64,000 nt of DNA, taken from assembly GCF_000763385.1 (NCBI RefSeq), contig NZ_JQFA01000004.1:1426001-1490000 (forward strand), given 5' to 3'. A program made the translations under genes and the position numbers. Under the pieces are notes generated by a model. The model was not told where the DNA came from and did not search any database. It was given only the letters and a program-made list of their open reading frames with translations. The stretch comes from Leptolyngbya sp. KIOST-1. GTDB taxonomy: Bacteria; Cyanobacteriota; Cyanobacteriia; Phormidesmidales; Phormidesmidaceae. Shown piece by piece: positions 34,708 to 43,418 of the stretch (position 1 is the first letter of the stretch; each line of letters opens with the position of its first letter).

Positions 34708-37002
34708 TTAGGGGCGAGTGAAGGGCTGGCGCGATTTGCCACTCTGCCGAATGGTCCGCAGCTTTTCGTTCAGGTAGGCCAGGTTCTGGGGTTCGCCGCC
34801 GTAGCGCCAGCGCACGTAGGCGTGGGTGATTTCGTTCGCCGCTTGGGCAGTCTGGGCTCTGGTCTGCTGGTAGAGGCGCTGGCCGTACTCGATAGGGGTT
34901 TCGGTGGGGCCTTTGTCGAGGCCCTGGTGGGAAAACCAGGTCAGCATTTGTTGATATAACCGCTCGGTGGGGGGCAGTTGACGCAGCTTGCGGTAGCGCC
35001 AGCTGTGGCGCAGGCCCAGAAAGGCCAGCCAGGCGACAAAGCCCAGGGCGGTGGCGATCGCGATCCCCACCATAATGCCAATCCAGCCCAGGTTGAGCAG
35101 TGCTTCAAAGCTGCGCACCAGGTAGGCAATGCCGTCGCTGAGCAGGGTGATCAGGCCATCGACCAACCCCACCAGGGGGGAGGGCAGCCAACCGGCCAGC
35201 CAGTTCCAGAATTGCCGCACCAGGCTAAAGGCTTGGTGCTCGCGCAGACTGGGGGGAATTAGCTCGTGCCCCGGAATTGGGTCGAAGCCAAACCAGCCGT
35301 ACTGGGGAAAGTACACCTCGGTAATGGCGTAGGCGTCGGTATTTCGCACCACGTAGAAGCCGGTGAAGGGGTTGAAGTCACCCTGGCCAAACCCGGCCAC
35401 CAGCCGGGCCGGAATGTCGATCGATCGCAGCATGATGGTCAGCACCGTGGAAAAGTGGTCGGGGTAGCCACCTTCGGTACCGAACAAAAAGCTCTCGACC
35501 AGGTCCTGGTCGGGATTAAAAAAGGGCAGCTCGGGCTGGATCGTGTAGCGCTGTTTGAGGGCCTGGGTCAGGTAGAGGGCCTTTTCGTAGTTGTCGGTCA
35601 GGGGGGTGGGGGAGGTGGCCAACAGCTCTTCGGTTTTGGCCCGCACCGGCTCTAGAATCTCCTCCGGTACCTGCAGGTAATGGGAACGAATGCCGGGGGG
35701 GTACTGGGTTCCGGCGGCCCGTAGCTGGGTGCGATCGCGGTAGGGTACCCGCGACACCGCTGAGTAGGTCATACCCTCCTGCAAAATCACCGGCGACCGG
35801 AGGCTGCCCTCGGCGTCAATGGCGATCTCACGGGTGGGAAAGTACAGCTCCTTCACCTGGTACATGGCCGGGATCAGGTTGGGCAGCTCGCTGACCAGGG
35901 TGTAGGTCTGCACAATCTCCCGATGGCGGGCCAGGGTGGGGTCCATGGGCAAAAAGGTCTGAGCCGAAAACCGCGATCGCCGCAGGGTTTGGGTGTCGTC
36001 GTTGCGGGAGATGTCCCAGCCCTGGCCTGTGTAGGTGTCAAAGGCCAGCACCCGCCAAAAGCCCGGCGCCTGCGACCTGACCCGCATCACCACCTGGGGG
36101 GTCATGGTGCCGCGCAGGTTCTGGTTCATGCGCTGGTTGAAGCCGTAGTAGGAGATGGTGTCAATTACGCCCGGTCCTGTGGCTTTGCCCTGCCCCTGAA
36201 TGGTGCCTGCGCCTTCGCCAAAGCCCTCGCCGTCGTCGCCCTGGTTGTTGCGGTAGGCCGAGTTGAGGATCTCCTCACCGGAAAAATCCCCTGGCGTATC
36301 GATTACCGAGCTGACCGGAAAATTCTGGATTTGGTACCCCGGCAGCCGCGGCAGCGAGATAAAAATCAGCAGCCCCAGAGCCACCACTAGAGCCACCAGC
36401 CCCAGCAGCCGACCCAGGGTAGGTCGCAGCTTGCCTCCCGCCCAAGCGGAGGCCCCCAGCCCCAGCCGCGACTGGTAGTCAAGCCCCAGCACCGGGATAG
36501 CCACAACTAAAAACAGCAGCAGCAGCGGCGCAAAGGCCAGGGTTTGGCTGATGGTGGCCGCCACCCCCAGCAGAATCAGGCCAATCATCATTGAGTAGCC
36601 CAGGTCTTTGCGGCGGGGCAGGTCAAAGCTGTGCAGCACCTGCAGCTGCACCAGCAGTTCCGCCAGCACAATCCGGGTATCGCCGGGAGCTTCGAGCAGC
36701 CGCGAGAAGAAGGCGGCCAGAGCCATCAGCATGCCAATGGCAATGAAGAACTTGATCGCCACGTTGCGATCGCGGCGTCGCTGCCAGCTAAAGATGGCCC
36801 CCACTGCGCTGAGGGGGATAGCCAGCAGGTTCCACCACGAAGCCACCGTCACCCCGGCAGCGGCCACCACCACCGAGCAAATCCCCAGGGTGACTAAACC
36901 CTGCACCAACGCCCGTAGCAAACGCGAATCTTCAATTTCGTCGGGGGGAATGGGGCGGGCTAAAGGAGAAGAGGCCAGCCAGCGCGAAGCGACCATAGAC
37001 AT
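34708..37002 (-). CDS. TgpA-like transglutaminase-domain membrane protein (likely inactive)
   Basis: A 764-residue protein. The N-terminal third (about residues 30-215) has six or more membrane spans of DUF3488/TgpA type; a transglutaminase-like domain follows outside the membrane (about 430-570), then one span near 630 and a cytoplasmic tail with a DUF4129-like end. The catalytic Cys is replaced (GGYPDHFST where active members have GYCEHFAS), and the His of the HAWVEVY block is changed (DAYAITEVYF), while the Asp in FDPIPG remains. So it is probably a non-enzymatic domain. The gene stands upstream of nothing obvious and follows patU-like. Confidence 0.85.
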   Translation of the reverse strand: MSMVASRWLASSPLARPIPPDEIEDSRLLRALVQGLVTLGICSVVVAAAGVTVASWWNLLAIPLSAVGAIFSWQRRRDRNVAIKFFIAIGMLMALAAFFSRLLEAPGDTRIVLAELLVQLQVLHSFDLPRRKDLGYSMMIGLILLGVAATISQTLAFAPLLLLFLVVAIPVLGLDYQSRLGLGASAWAGGKLRPTLGRLLGLVALVVALGLLIFISLPRLPGYQIQNFPVSSVIDTPGDFSGEEILNSAYRNNQGDDGEGFGEGAGTIQGQGKATGPGVIDTISYYGFNQRMNQNLRGTMTPQVVMRVRSQAPGFWRVLAFDTYTGQGWDISRNDDTQTLRRSRFSAQTFLPMDPTLARHREIVQTYTLVSELPNLIPAMYQVKELYFPTREIAIDAEGSLRSPVILQEGMTYSAVSRVPYRDRTQLRAAGTQYPPGIRSHYLQVPEEILEPVRAKTEELLATSPTPLTDNYEKALYLTQALKQRYTIQPELPFFNPDQDLVESFLFGTEGGYPDHFSTVLTIMLRSIDIPARLVAGFGQGDFNPFTGFYVVRNTDAYAITEVYFPQYGWFGFDPIPGHELIPPSLREHQAFSLVRQFWNWLAGWLPSPLVGLVDGLITLLSDGIAYLVRSFEALLNLGWIGIMVGIAIATALGFVAWLAFLGLRHSWRYRKLRQLPPTERLYQQMLTWFSHQGLDKGPTETPIEYGQRLYQQTRAQTAQAANEITHAYVRWRYGGEPQNLAYLNEKLRTIRQSGKSRQPFTRP

Positions 37003-37075
37003 AACCGCAGTAGAGTCGCCTCCATGCTAACCGCTGGGCTAACCGCTGGGCCAGCCCCTGCCCAGAGCCCCCTCG

Positions 37076-38071
37076 CTACTCGGCAACCATCACCTGAAAG
37101 CTCAGGGGTAACCCCTGGGACTGCTCCAAATTGACATCGAGCCGATGGTAAGCGCCGGGCTGTGTGGCCAGCCGCAGCACCAGTTCGCCAGGGGTAGAGC
37201 GCTCAGACCCGGCTGTCTCATTCACACTCGTCAGGACCAGGCTGCCCCCCGCTGGCAGCACAGCCCTCACCTCCAGCTGGGCCTGACTGTAGGTAGCCTC
37301 TAGGCTCAGCAGACCAGAGCTGGTCAGCCAGGCCTGCTCCTGGCGGGGGCTATGCTCAGACACCGTCAGCGACAGCGCCTCAAAGATATCCTGGGCCGCC
37401 AGCATGGCCAGAGCCATTTGCTGCTGGGGGGAGGCGCTGGCATAGTCCAACTGGTGCAGCGTTTCGGTCTGGGCAGACCGATAGGCAGGCCGGGCGACCA
37501 GGCCCGCAATGTACTCCAGGGTCTGGGGCTGGTCAGGGAAAAAGGATTCGACTGCGGCCACCAGCCGCAGGCCGGTTTGTCGAACGTCGGCGGCGACCTG
37601 CTGACACTGGTTGAGCAGGTCGGCCAGCACGTCCTCAGGCATACCAGCGGGAACCGACAGGTTCTTGAGATGGTCTAACCAAATTGAGGTGCCGGAGTGC
37701 AGGGCATCGGGGTAATCCTGTAGTCCCTTCTCCCAGGGGAAAAGCGGCGGGCGGTGGGCAATTTCTTGCCGCAGGCGGCGCTTCAAAAGGGCTTCAAAAT
37801 GAGGTTGCACAGTGGATAGGTCTCCAGAGTCAAAGACAGGGGTATAGGTGGCGTTGCTCGCGTCGTTATTCAAATCCGCTGGCGCTGGGGTAGATGTTTC
37901 ATCGCCAGAGTAGGTCGGGGGCGCAGAGGTGGACTCGGCCTCCTCTGGCTCAGCCGGATCGGCGTCAACAGCGGGGGAAAAGCGAGGTCCTGATGGTGAA
38001 TAATCCGCCGAAAGTGGCTCTAGCAATAGCTTTAGCAGGAGGTCATCGGGGATACCTGAGTCTCTATTCAT
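37076..38071 (-). CDS. PatU-like protein, downstream of hetZ-like gene
   Basis: About 331 residues from ATG 38071, 40 bases after the stop of the hetZ-like gene; a start overlapping that gene is less likely. The N-terminal half is disordered, acidic and Ser/Thr/Pro-rich. The C-terminal half begins at HRPPLFPWEKGLQDYP and continues as a mixed domain. In heterocyst-forming cyanobacteria the hetZ and patU genes are neighbours, and the layout and the PPLFPWE-like motif suggest PatU. This is from memory of the family and is not proved. In a non-heterocystous strain its role is unknown. Confidence 0.55.
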   Translation of the reverse strand: MNRDSGIPDDLLLKLLLEPLSADYSPSGPRFSPAVDADPAEPEEAESTSAPPTYSGDETSTPAPADLNNDASNATYTPVFDSGDLSTVQPHFEALLKRRLRQEIAHRPPLFPWEKGLQDYPDALHSGTSIWLDHLKNLSVPAGMPEDVLADLLNQCQQVAADVRQTGLRLVAAVESFFPDQPQTLEYIAGLVARPAYRSAQTETLHQLDYASASPQQQMALAMLAAQDIFEALSLTVSEHSPRQEQAWLTSSGLLSLEATYSQAQLEVRAVLPAGGSLVLTSVNETAGSERSTPGELVLRLATQPGAYHRLDVNLEQSQGLPLSFQVMVAE

Positions 38072-38111
38072 GGCCTGCTGAGGTCTGTCCGGATGGATGT
38101 TGGAGAGATGT

Positions 38112-39218
38112 TCAAACGTTACGAATCTCCCAGGCATGCTCTAGGAGTTTAGTCCATTGCTTTTGAAACTGGGTGGTGGTCATGCCCAAGATTTTAGCCG
38201 CTTCGCCGTCGGCTACGCCCTGCTGTTTAAGGGCCAGGAGTTTGGTTTGCTTGGCGCTCAGGGTATCTTGCAGCTGCTGCCACTGCTGAGCCGTTAGTCC
38301 CAGATTGGTTTCCAGACCAGCCTCTAGCCACTCGTGCACCAGTTCCCAATGGTGGGAAAGGGCGAAGCGCAGCAGATGATATTTAAAGCGCTGCTGTAGG
38401 TAATCACGCTGGCGTGGGGTGAGGTTGAGCAGCGCCTCGATTTCCTGGGTAGGCAGATCGAGCAGCCGCAGGGTGAAGTAGTCGGCACACTCATCCTGGT
38501 TGCGCGCTTTGAGGTAGGCCAGCAGCTCTTCGACCACCCGCCCGCGCAGGGAGTTTTCGGGCAAATCTTCGGCCTGAACGATCATCTCCTCCCGCACCCG
38601 CTGGTGAGACGCCGCCGGACGCAGGTCGTCGCCTTCGCCGCCGTAGTCGGTAGCTTGCTCGATGTCTATGGCTACTTCGGGGGGCTGCTGCTTGGAGAAG
38701 GTCTGAGCCCGCAGGATAATCAGCTGCTGGTTGCGCCGACCGGGCAGCGGAATGCGGCGCTTGCCGTAGCGCTCTGAAAAGGCCATAAACTCGGCTAGTT
38801 CCAGCAGGGTGCGGGGCTGGTAGCGATCGCCCAGCTGGTTCTCGCGCCGGAAGGCATTCAGCGCCTCGACGTAGAACCCCTGCAAAAAGTCTTCGATCAG
38901 CGCCAGGCGGGCCTGGTAGCTGGTTTGCACCTGGGGCGGCGTGATGTAGCGGTAGACAATGGCGCTGAGAGTGCTGTGGAGCTCGACCCGGCCCTGCCGC
39001 GACCCCAGGCCGTAGTACTTTATACACTGATCTAGCCGATGCTTGCCCAGGGAGCGGGCCCAGGCTTCAACATCGCCGGAGGACTGTATGCGATCGCTCT
39101 CCTGGCAGATGCGATGTACCTCCTGGGCCAAGCGCTGGGCCATAACCCGACACCCAGACTCCGGGGCCCCGGTAACCACCTTTAATTCCTGGCAGAAATG
39201 CTGGCTAAGCGAATCCAC
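38112..39218 (-). CDS. hetZ: HetZ-like regulator
   Basis: About 368 residues. Residues near RLDQCIKYYGLGSRQGRVELHS, NAFRRENQLGDRY and RTLLELAEFMAFSERYGKRRIPLPGR resemble HetZ, the early heterocyst differentiation factor with DNA-binding activity. The C-terminal half contains two sigma-like helix-turn-helix patterns (LPTQEIEALLNLTPRQRDYLQ, cited in part, and VADGEAAKILGMTTTQFQKQW). HetZ-like genes exist in non-heterocystous filamentous strains as well. There is no ATG near the start; GTG at 39218 is my choice, TTG at 39335 is possible. It heads an operon with the PatU-like gene. Confidence 0.65.
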   Translation of the reverse strand: MDSLSQHFCQELKVVTGAPESGCRVMAQRLAQEVHRICQESDRIQSSGDVEAWARSLGKHRLDQCIKYYGLGSRQGRVELHSTLSAIVYRYITPPQVQTSYQARLALIEDFLQGFYVEALNAFRRENQLGDRYQPRTLLELAEFMAFSERYGKRRIPLPGRRNQQLIILRAQTFSKQQPPEVAIDIEQATDYGGEGDDLRPAASHQRVREEMIVQAEDLPENSLRGRVVEELLAYLKARNQDECADYFTLRLLDLPTQEIEALLNLTPRQRDYLQQRFKYHLLRFALSHHWELVHEWLEAGLETNLGLTAQQWQQLQDTLSAKQTKLLALKQQGVADGEAAKILGMTTTQFQKQWTKLLEHAWEIRNV

Positions 39219-39526
39219 ACTCAACGCACAGATACCCTGACTCAATCTGGCTATCCTCAAAAAGCTACACAGAACCGTGAAGCGATATTTCAGGTATTGG
39301 TGACATGGTGGATGCGCCCGCCGCAACCTCGGCAAGGGCGATCGCTGCCGCTCGACCCTTGCTAAACTTAACCCTACGTTAGTAAAGAATCAAACTTTCG
39401 GTAGATCTCAATTGAGGTTGCAGGCTACTCAGCAGTCTAACATCTGTCCGTAAATTTATGGATGCAGGGCGACACACCCCCCTGCGCTAAAGTGATGCTA
39501 GATCGGGTGTAACGGCAGGCGACTGC
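39219..39526. other. Divergent promoter region of the hetZ-like gene
   Basis: About 300 bases, AT-richer than the neighbours around 39350-39420. It must hold the promoters of the hetZ-like gene and of the gene at 39527. No palindrome that I trust was seen. Confidence 0.4.
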
Positions 39527-40048
39527 ATGCCCAGCCCTAATGCTGGATCTCAACCATCATTCGGTACCTCTCCTATGGATCTCGATGCCCAAATTGCTTC
39601 CCTCCAGCAAAGTGCCCCCAACGATGGGGTCACAGCCAATGCGATCGCAACCCTGGCACCGACCCTAAAAGCGATCGCAGGTCAGCTCAAGCACGAGCAG
39701 TACTACGTGCTGCAAACTCTGGAGCAGGGCTGGATGATGACGACTCTCAGTAACCGCAGTCAGCCCAACACGCAAAAAAATATTGTCTACGCCTATCCCA
39801 CCCTACAAGATGCAGCAACGGGGCAGGCTGCCATTAAAGATCCCCAGGTAATGGCACTGCCGGTGCCGGTCGTCCATATTCTGTTTCAGCTGCTGGCCAT
39901 GCAGCCCATCGATAGCCTAATTTTCTTCGAGACCCCAGGCCAGGTCAGTCAGGGCGTTGAGATTCGCCGCCAGGACATGCAGGCCCTGATTCAGGCTCAG
40001 CTTCAGCAGGCCCAGCAGGGCAGCACGGTACCCCCAGATATGGCCTAA
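39527..40048 (+). CDS. Conserved hypothetical protein (173 aa)
   Basis: Residues 1-20 are polar; then LDAQIASLQQSAP and LAPTLKAIAGQLKHEQYYVLQTLEQGWM, a compact alpha/beta protein with a glutamine-rich end (LIQAQLQQAQQGS). No transmembrane part or catalytic motif. Relatives appear limited to cyanobacteria as far as I recall. The ATG at 39575 is another possible start. It ends 53 bases before tRNA-Val. Confidence 0.7.
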   Translation: MPSPNAGSQPSFGTSPMDLDAQIASLQQSAPNDGVTANAIATLAPTLKAIAGQLKHEQYYVLQTLEQGWMMTTLSNRSQPNTQKNIVYAYPTLQDAATGQAAIKDPQVMALPVPVVHILFQLLAMQPIDSLIFFETPGQVSQGVEIRRQDMQALIQAQLQQAQQGSTVPPDMA

Positions 40049-40101
40049 GCCGCGATCTTTCTCTCCCATGACCCAGAAATGTGCTATGTTAAGAGGCCCA
40101 A

Positions 40102-40173
40102 GGGCGATTAGCACAGTGGTAGCGCGCTTCCTTCACACGGAAGAGGTCACTGGTTCGAAACCAGTATCGCCCA
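40102..40173 (+). tRNA. tRNA-Val (anticodon CAC)
   Basis: Folds as a 72-base tRNA: acceptor GGGCGAT with ATCGCCC, anticodon stem CTTCC/GGAAG around loop TTCACAC, and T-arm ACTGG-TTCGAAA-CCAGT. The anticodon CAC reads GUG. The D-stem GCAC/GCGC has one A-C mismatch. No CCA is encoded at the end. It forms the left border of the fragment-rich patch. Confidence 0.95.
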
Positions 40174-40616
40174 TACAACCAAAACCACTGAACTCTTTGG
40201 TTAGAGAGCGAAAAGGTCCAAACATCAAAGGGTTTCAGGTCGAATGGGGTGTCCGAGGTAAGAACAGGCTTGGATAGACCCATCGTTCAGAGTACATAGG
40301 TTAGGCTTGCCCCGTCCTCAACGATGCCCTCGAGCAAAGCCTAGACCTCAGCAAGCACCTGATCCACCATTCCACTGCTCCCTTCTTCACACGGGTCGCA
40401 GGGGCTATGGCGGTTGCCCAGGAGGTGGAACCCGGGGGATCTGCTGACCCATGAAACTGTCCGATGAAATACAGCAAAATTCGGGCAACCTAGGCTGAAA
40501 CCTCGCCTCGGCAGTCTACCTTCCACTAGGGTTATGCGGTTCCTCTTCTGTAACCGTCCCAGGAATTTAACGAAGGCTTAGGGATTTTGGGCTAGGAGTC
40601 CCGGTAAGGTGAAGCG
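40174..40616. other. tRNA-to-IS66 intergenic stretch
   Basis: No gene recognised. This stretch should hold the left end of the IS66 element, but no clear terminal inverted repeat could be fixed because the right end is missing. Confidence 0.4.
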
Positions 40617-41718
40617 ATGAGCGACGAGATCGAGATAGCTGGAATCCGAGTTCCGAGGGCCGACTGGGAAGCGACCCCCGCTAGCATCCAAATGTTAGTG
40701 CGGGTTCTGAGTGAGCGGCTGATGGCGTTGGAAGAGAAAGTCAATCAGAATTCACAGAATTCATCAAAACCACCGTCAACGGATGGCTTTGGCAAAGGTG
40801 TTAAAGCCAAAGGGAAAGGCAAGAAAGCCCCGCGAGAGCAGAGCGGGAAAACTGCTCCTCGCGAAGCTCGAAAACTATATCCCGCCGAAGATTGTCGAGC
40901 CGTCCATGAGGTGATTCCCCCGGCCTGCGACGCCTGTGGAGCTAGCTTATCAGGCCACGATTCTCATCCTCACCGCCATCAAGTGATAGAAGTGCCACCG
41001 GTTAAACCCGAGGTGGTGGAGTATCGATTGCATGGCCTGAGGTGCCCGTGCTGCGACACGGTAACCCGCGCCGAGCTGCCGTCGGGGGTCTCTGCCCTGG
41101 GCTATGGTGAACGACTGACGGCGATGGTGGCCTTGCTGAGTGGGGGGTACCGGCTGAGCTATCGGCAGGTGTGTGCGGTGATGGACGACCTCTTCGGGGT
41201 GCGCCTCTCTCGTGGTGGCATCGGGCGTTTGCGGCAAGAAATCAGTGACGCGGTGAGTCCGGCGGTGGAGGAGGCCAAGGCCTACGTGCAGAGCCAACCC
41301 GTGATGCATAGTGATGAAACCAGTTACCCCCAAGGCAATCGAGACGGGGGAAATCCCCAGCGCACTAAAGGCTGGCTATGGGTGCTGGTGACGCCGCTGG
41401 TGAGTTTTTTCGAGGTGGTGCTCAGTCGGTCACAGGCGACTGCTAAAGCCCTGATTGGTGAAGAGTTTTCAGGAATTGTCACCTCTGACCGCTACAGCGC
41501 CTACCGGTGGATTGAGGTGACCCGATGGCAGGTGTGCTGGGCGCATCTGAAGCGAGACTTCACCGCCATGGCAGACCGTAGCGGCGTCTCGCGTGAGATT
41601 GGCGAGGCGCTGCTGAGGCGGCAGCGGCGATTATTTCGCTGGTGGCACCGGGTGCGTGATGGCACCTTGGTACGCTCCGACTTTATCGAGTTCGTCAAAC
41701 CCTTGCGGGCTGGCTTTA
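40617..41718 (+). pseudogene. IS66-family transposase, C-terminally truncated
   Basis: The frame begins normally (SSKPPSTDGFGKG, cysteine zinc block CDACGASLSG and RCPCCDTVTRAELP, then the DDE core with HSDETSYPQGN and VTSDRYSAYRWIE, CWAHLKRDF). After about residue 365 (FVKPLRAGF) it stops resembling IS66 and reads antisense into a nadD fragment, so roughly the last quarter is lost. The accessory tnpA/tnpB genes are absent. An open frame runs to 42251 only by chance. Confidence 0.85.
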
Positions 41719-42076
41719 ACAGGTCGGCCCCGACCACCAGCGCAAACCTGGCCCCCGGCCAAATTTGCCGCGCCCGCTCCAGGGTGACGACGGTGCGCCG
41801 GTGGCTGAGTTCGGGGTGCACCTGCACCCGCTGGGGCGGGGCGTCTAGCTCGTCAATCAGCAGCTCCAGCATGCGAAAGCGATCGCCCAGGTCGGTCTGG
41901 TGGGCTTTAAACGGGTTGTTGGCCGTCCACACCGCCACGTGGTCAAACTGGGTGGCCAGCCAGGCCAAAATGGCTGCGTGTCCCCGATGGGGCGGGTCGG
42001 CGCTGGTGCCAAACAGGGCAACGTGGAGCCCGGTGGCGCGATCGGTGGAACGTTCCGGTGAGGTCATGGCGGCCAT
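41719..42076 (-). pseudogene. nadD: nadD 5' fragment (nicotinate-nucleotide adenylyltransferase)
   Basis: On the minus strand the protein begins near MTSPERSTD and has the NMN adenylyltransferase fold: VALFGTSADPPHRGHAAIL (the GxxxxPxHxGH motif), WTANNPFKAHQTDLGDR, and FALVVGADLL, where SxxxxR and the C-terminal half should follow. It ends at the junction with the IS66 fragment. A functional copy must exist elsewhere, or NAD synthesis uses another enzyme. Confidence 0.85.
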
Positions 42077-42078
42077 CC

Positions 42079-42178
42079 TCAGGACTGGGACTGGGGCTGC
42101 GGGCCGCGACGGGTGCGCGCCGTCAGCTCGGCTAGGGCATCGGAGAGGGCGACGGGGTAGGCGGCGGGCTGCTCCAGA
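42079..42178 (-). pseudogene. Probable 3' end of pncB (nicotinate phosphoribosyltransferase)
   Basis: On the minus strand, about 32 codons read LEQPAAYPVALSDALAELTA and end with TGA two bases before the nadD start. YPVALSxALxxLT is the kind of C-terminus seen in nicotinate phosphoribosyltransferase, which fits an NAD-salvage operon with nadD. The assignment rests on this short stretch only. Confidence 0.4.
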
Positions 42179-42180
42179 GA

Positions 42181-42391
42181 ACCCTTCAAGGATCGCTACG
42201 AGACCTACTACCGGCAGCGCATGCTGCAGAAGTTGGGATTTGAGCAGCTAGACGCCGATCTGGCCACCGCCCTGGTCAATCAGACGATCGACCTGCTCAG
42301 TGCCGTCCAGGTGGCATCTTTACTTCCTCAATTTGAGCCCGAGCAGGAGGACTCTCTGGAGGCTCATGGTCAGCCTCTCTCTCTAGCTTAG
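42181..42391 (+). pseudogene. C-terminal fragment of a SelO/YdiU-like protein
   Basis: An open stretch without start codon encodes PFKDRYETYYRQRMLQKLGF, then EQLDADLATALVNQTIDLLS and a divergent tail ending at TAG 42389. The YRQRMLQKLG part resembles the pseudokinase AMPylator SelO (UPF0061). It is fused directly to the NAD-operon fragment on the other strand. Confidence 0.45.
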
Positions 42392-42399
42392 AAAGTTCG

Positions 42400-42663
42400 A
42401 TGAGGGACGCTTACCCTCTTCTCAAGTATTCTCCCATTTCCCCTATCGCTCCCACCTGGGACAGCAGCTGTGTAGATCGAGCATCAGGCTTCACCAAGCC
42501 CTACAAGACCGACTACCTGTTGCCACCCCCCGAGGTCATGGACATTAGCCACGTCCCGCAGGATGAGGCTTTGCAGCTTCGATCGCAACCGATTAGCTGG
42601 GGTAAATTTCTGCCTCAGCCGATGATGAGAGTCCAGTTCTTTAAAACTTTTCTAGAAGGATGA
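42400..42663 (+). CDS. Hypothetical protein or gene fragment (87 aa)
   Basis: The frame MRDAYPLLKYSPISPIAPTW... has no recognisable domain or good ribosome binding site, and it follows gene fragments. It ends directly before the next gene. It may be a remnant; support is weak. Confidence 0.25.
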   Translation: MRDAYPLLKYSPISPIAPTWDSSCVDRASGFTKPYKTDYLLPPPEVMDISHVPQDEALQLRSQPISWGKFLPQPMMRVQFFKTFLEG

Positions 42664-42670
42664 GTTGAGG

Positions 42671-43321
42671 ATGATGATCTTTGGTGGTTGGGCGGTCTTC
42701 ACCGTCGGCACTCTGGTTGAAATAGATCAGGAACTATTGAATACCGTTTTTGGACAGCAAAATCGGCTCTTCTCTTTTCTGTTGAGCCTTTTGTGGTTAA
42801 TGATTGGCATAGGAGCTAAAACCTTTTGGGATAAGTTGGTGGAACGACAGGAAGCGCTGGCCAAACTGCGACGGGACAAAAAACTGGAGATTTTAGAAAG
42901 ACAGCTCAGCGAGTTCTATTGGCCTCTATATTGGAGGCTTGAAAAAGACAACTTGATTTGGCAGAAGGTTTTCATTAAAGAAAACCAGCTATCAGCGGAC
43001 ATCCGAGAACGATTAGAAACCCACTTCATCTTGCCAAATCACAGGGCCATTTTGGAAGTTCTAGAAAACAAGATACATTTGGCACGGGCATCCAAAGAGC
43101 TGAATAACCAAATCTTTCTATATATTCGTCATATTGCCGTTTATCAAGCCCTTCGAGAGGCAGGAATTTTAGACAAAGATCCTATGGATTTCAATGAACC
43201 TTTTCCGCAAGACCTGTTTCGGTTAATCAATGAGAAGAAAGATGCTCTTCAGGCCGACTATGATCAACTCTTAGATCTTGAGAGGGATAAATCTAAAAAA
43301 CGCCACAGGTTCCGGGTTTAG
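42671..43321 (+). CDS. Two-span membrane protein with cytoplasmic helical domain
   Basis: About 216 residues. Two N-terminal hydrophobic spans (about residues 1-18 and 30-50), then a charged, mostly helical domain (LAKLRRDKKLEILERQLSEFYWPLYWRLEKD shown here only by its features: charged heptads followed by YWPLYWRL). The end is very basic (KSKKRHRFRV). The codon use is AT-richer than the neighbours, which suggests recent acquisition. The family is not recognised. The start may be the TTG at 42665 or the ATGs at 42671/42674. Confidence 0.65.
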   Translation: MMIFGGWAVFTVGTLVEIDQELLNTVFGQQNRLFSFLLSLLWLMIGIGAKTFWDKLVERQEALAKLRRDKKLEILERQLSEFYWPLYWRLEKDNLIWQKVFIKENQLSADIRERLETHFILPNHRAILEVLENKIHLARASKELNNQIFLYIRHIAVYQALREAGILDKDPMDFNEPFPQDLFRLINEKKDALQADYDQLLDLERDKSKKRHRFRV

Positions 43322-43418
43322 AGCATCCTGCGATCGCACGGGTTAGCTGAGCTATAGCCCCAATGGCGCTGGCTTGTCCAAAGGCCGCGCCAGAACCCAC
43401 GTCCAGGATAGAACCCAC

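Noticed and set aside
40617..42251. A full 544-residue transposase frame
   Set aside because: Only about 365 residues are IS66; the rest is antisense of nadD and other fragments.
40102..43400. Integrated element with att sites at tRNA-Val
   Set aside because: No repeat of the tRNA 3' end was seen downstream and no integrase gene is present.
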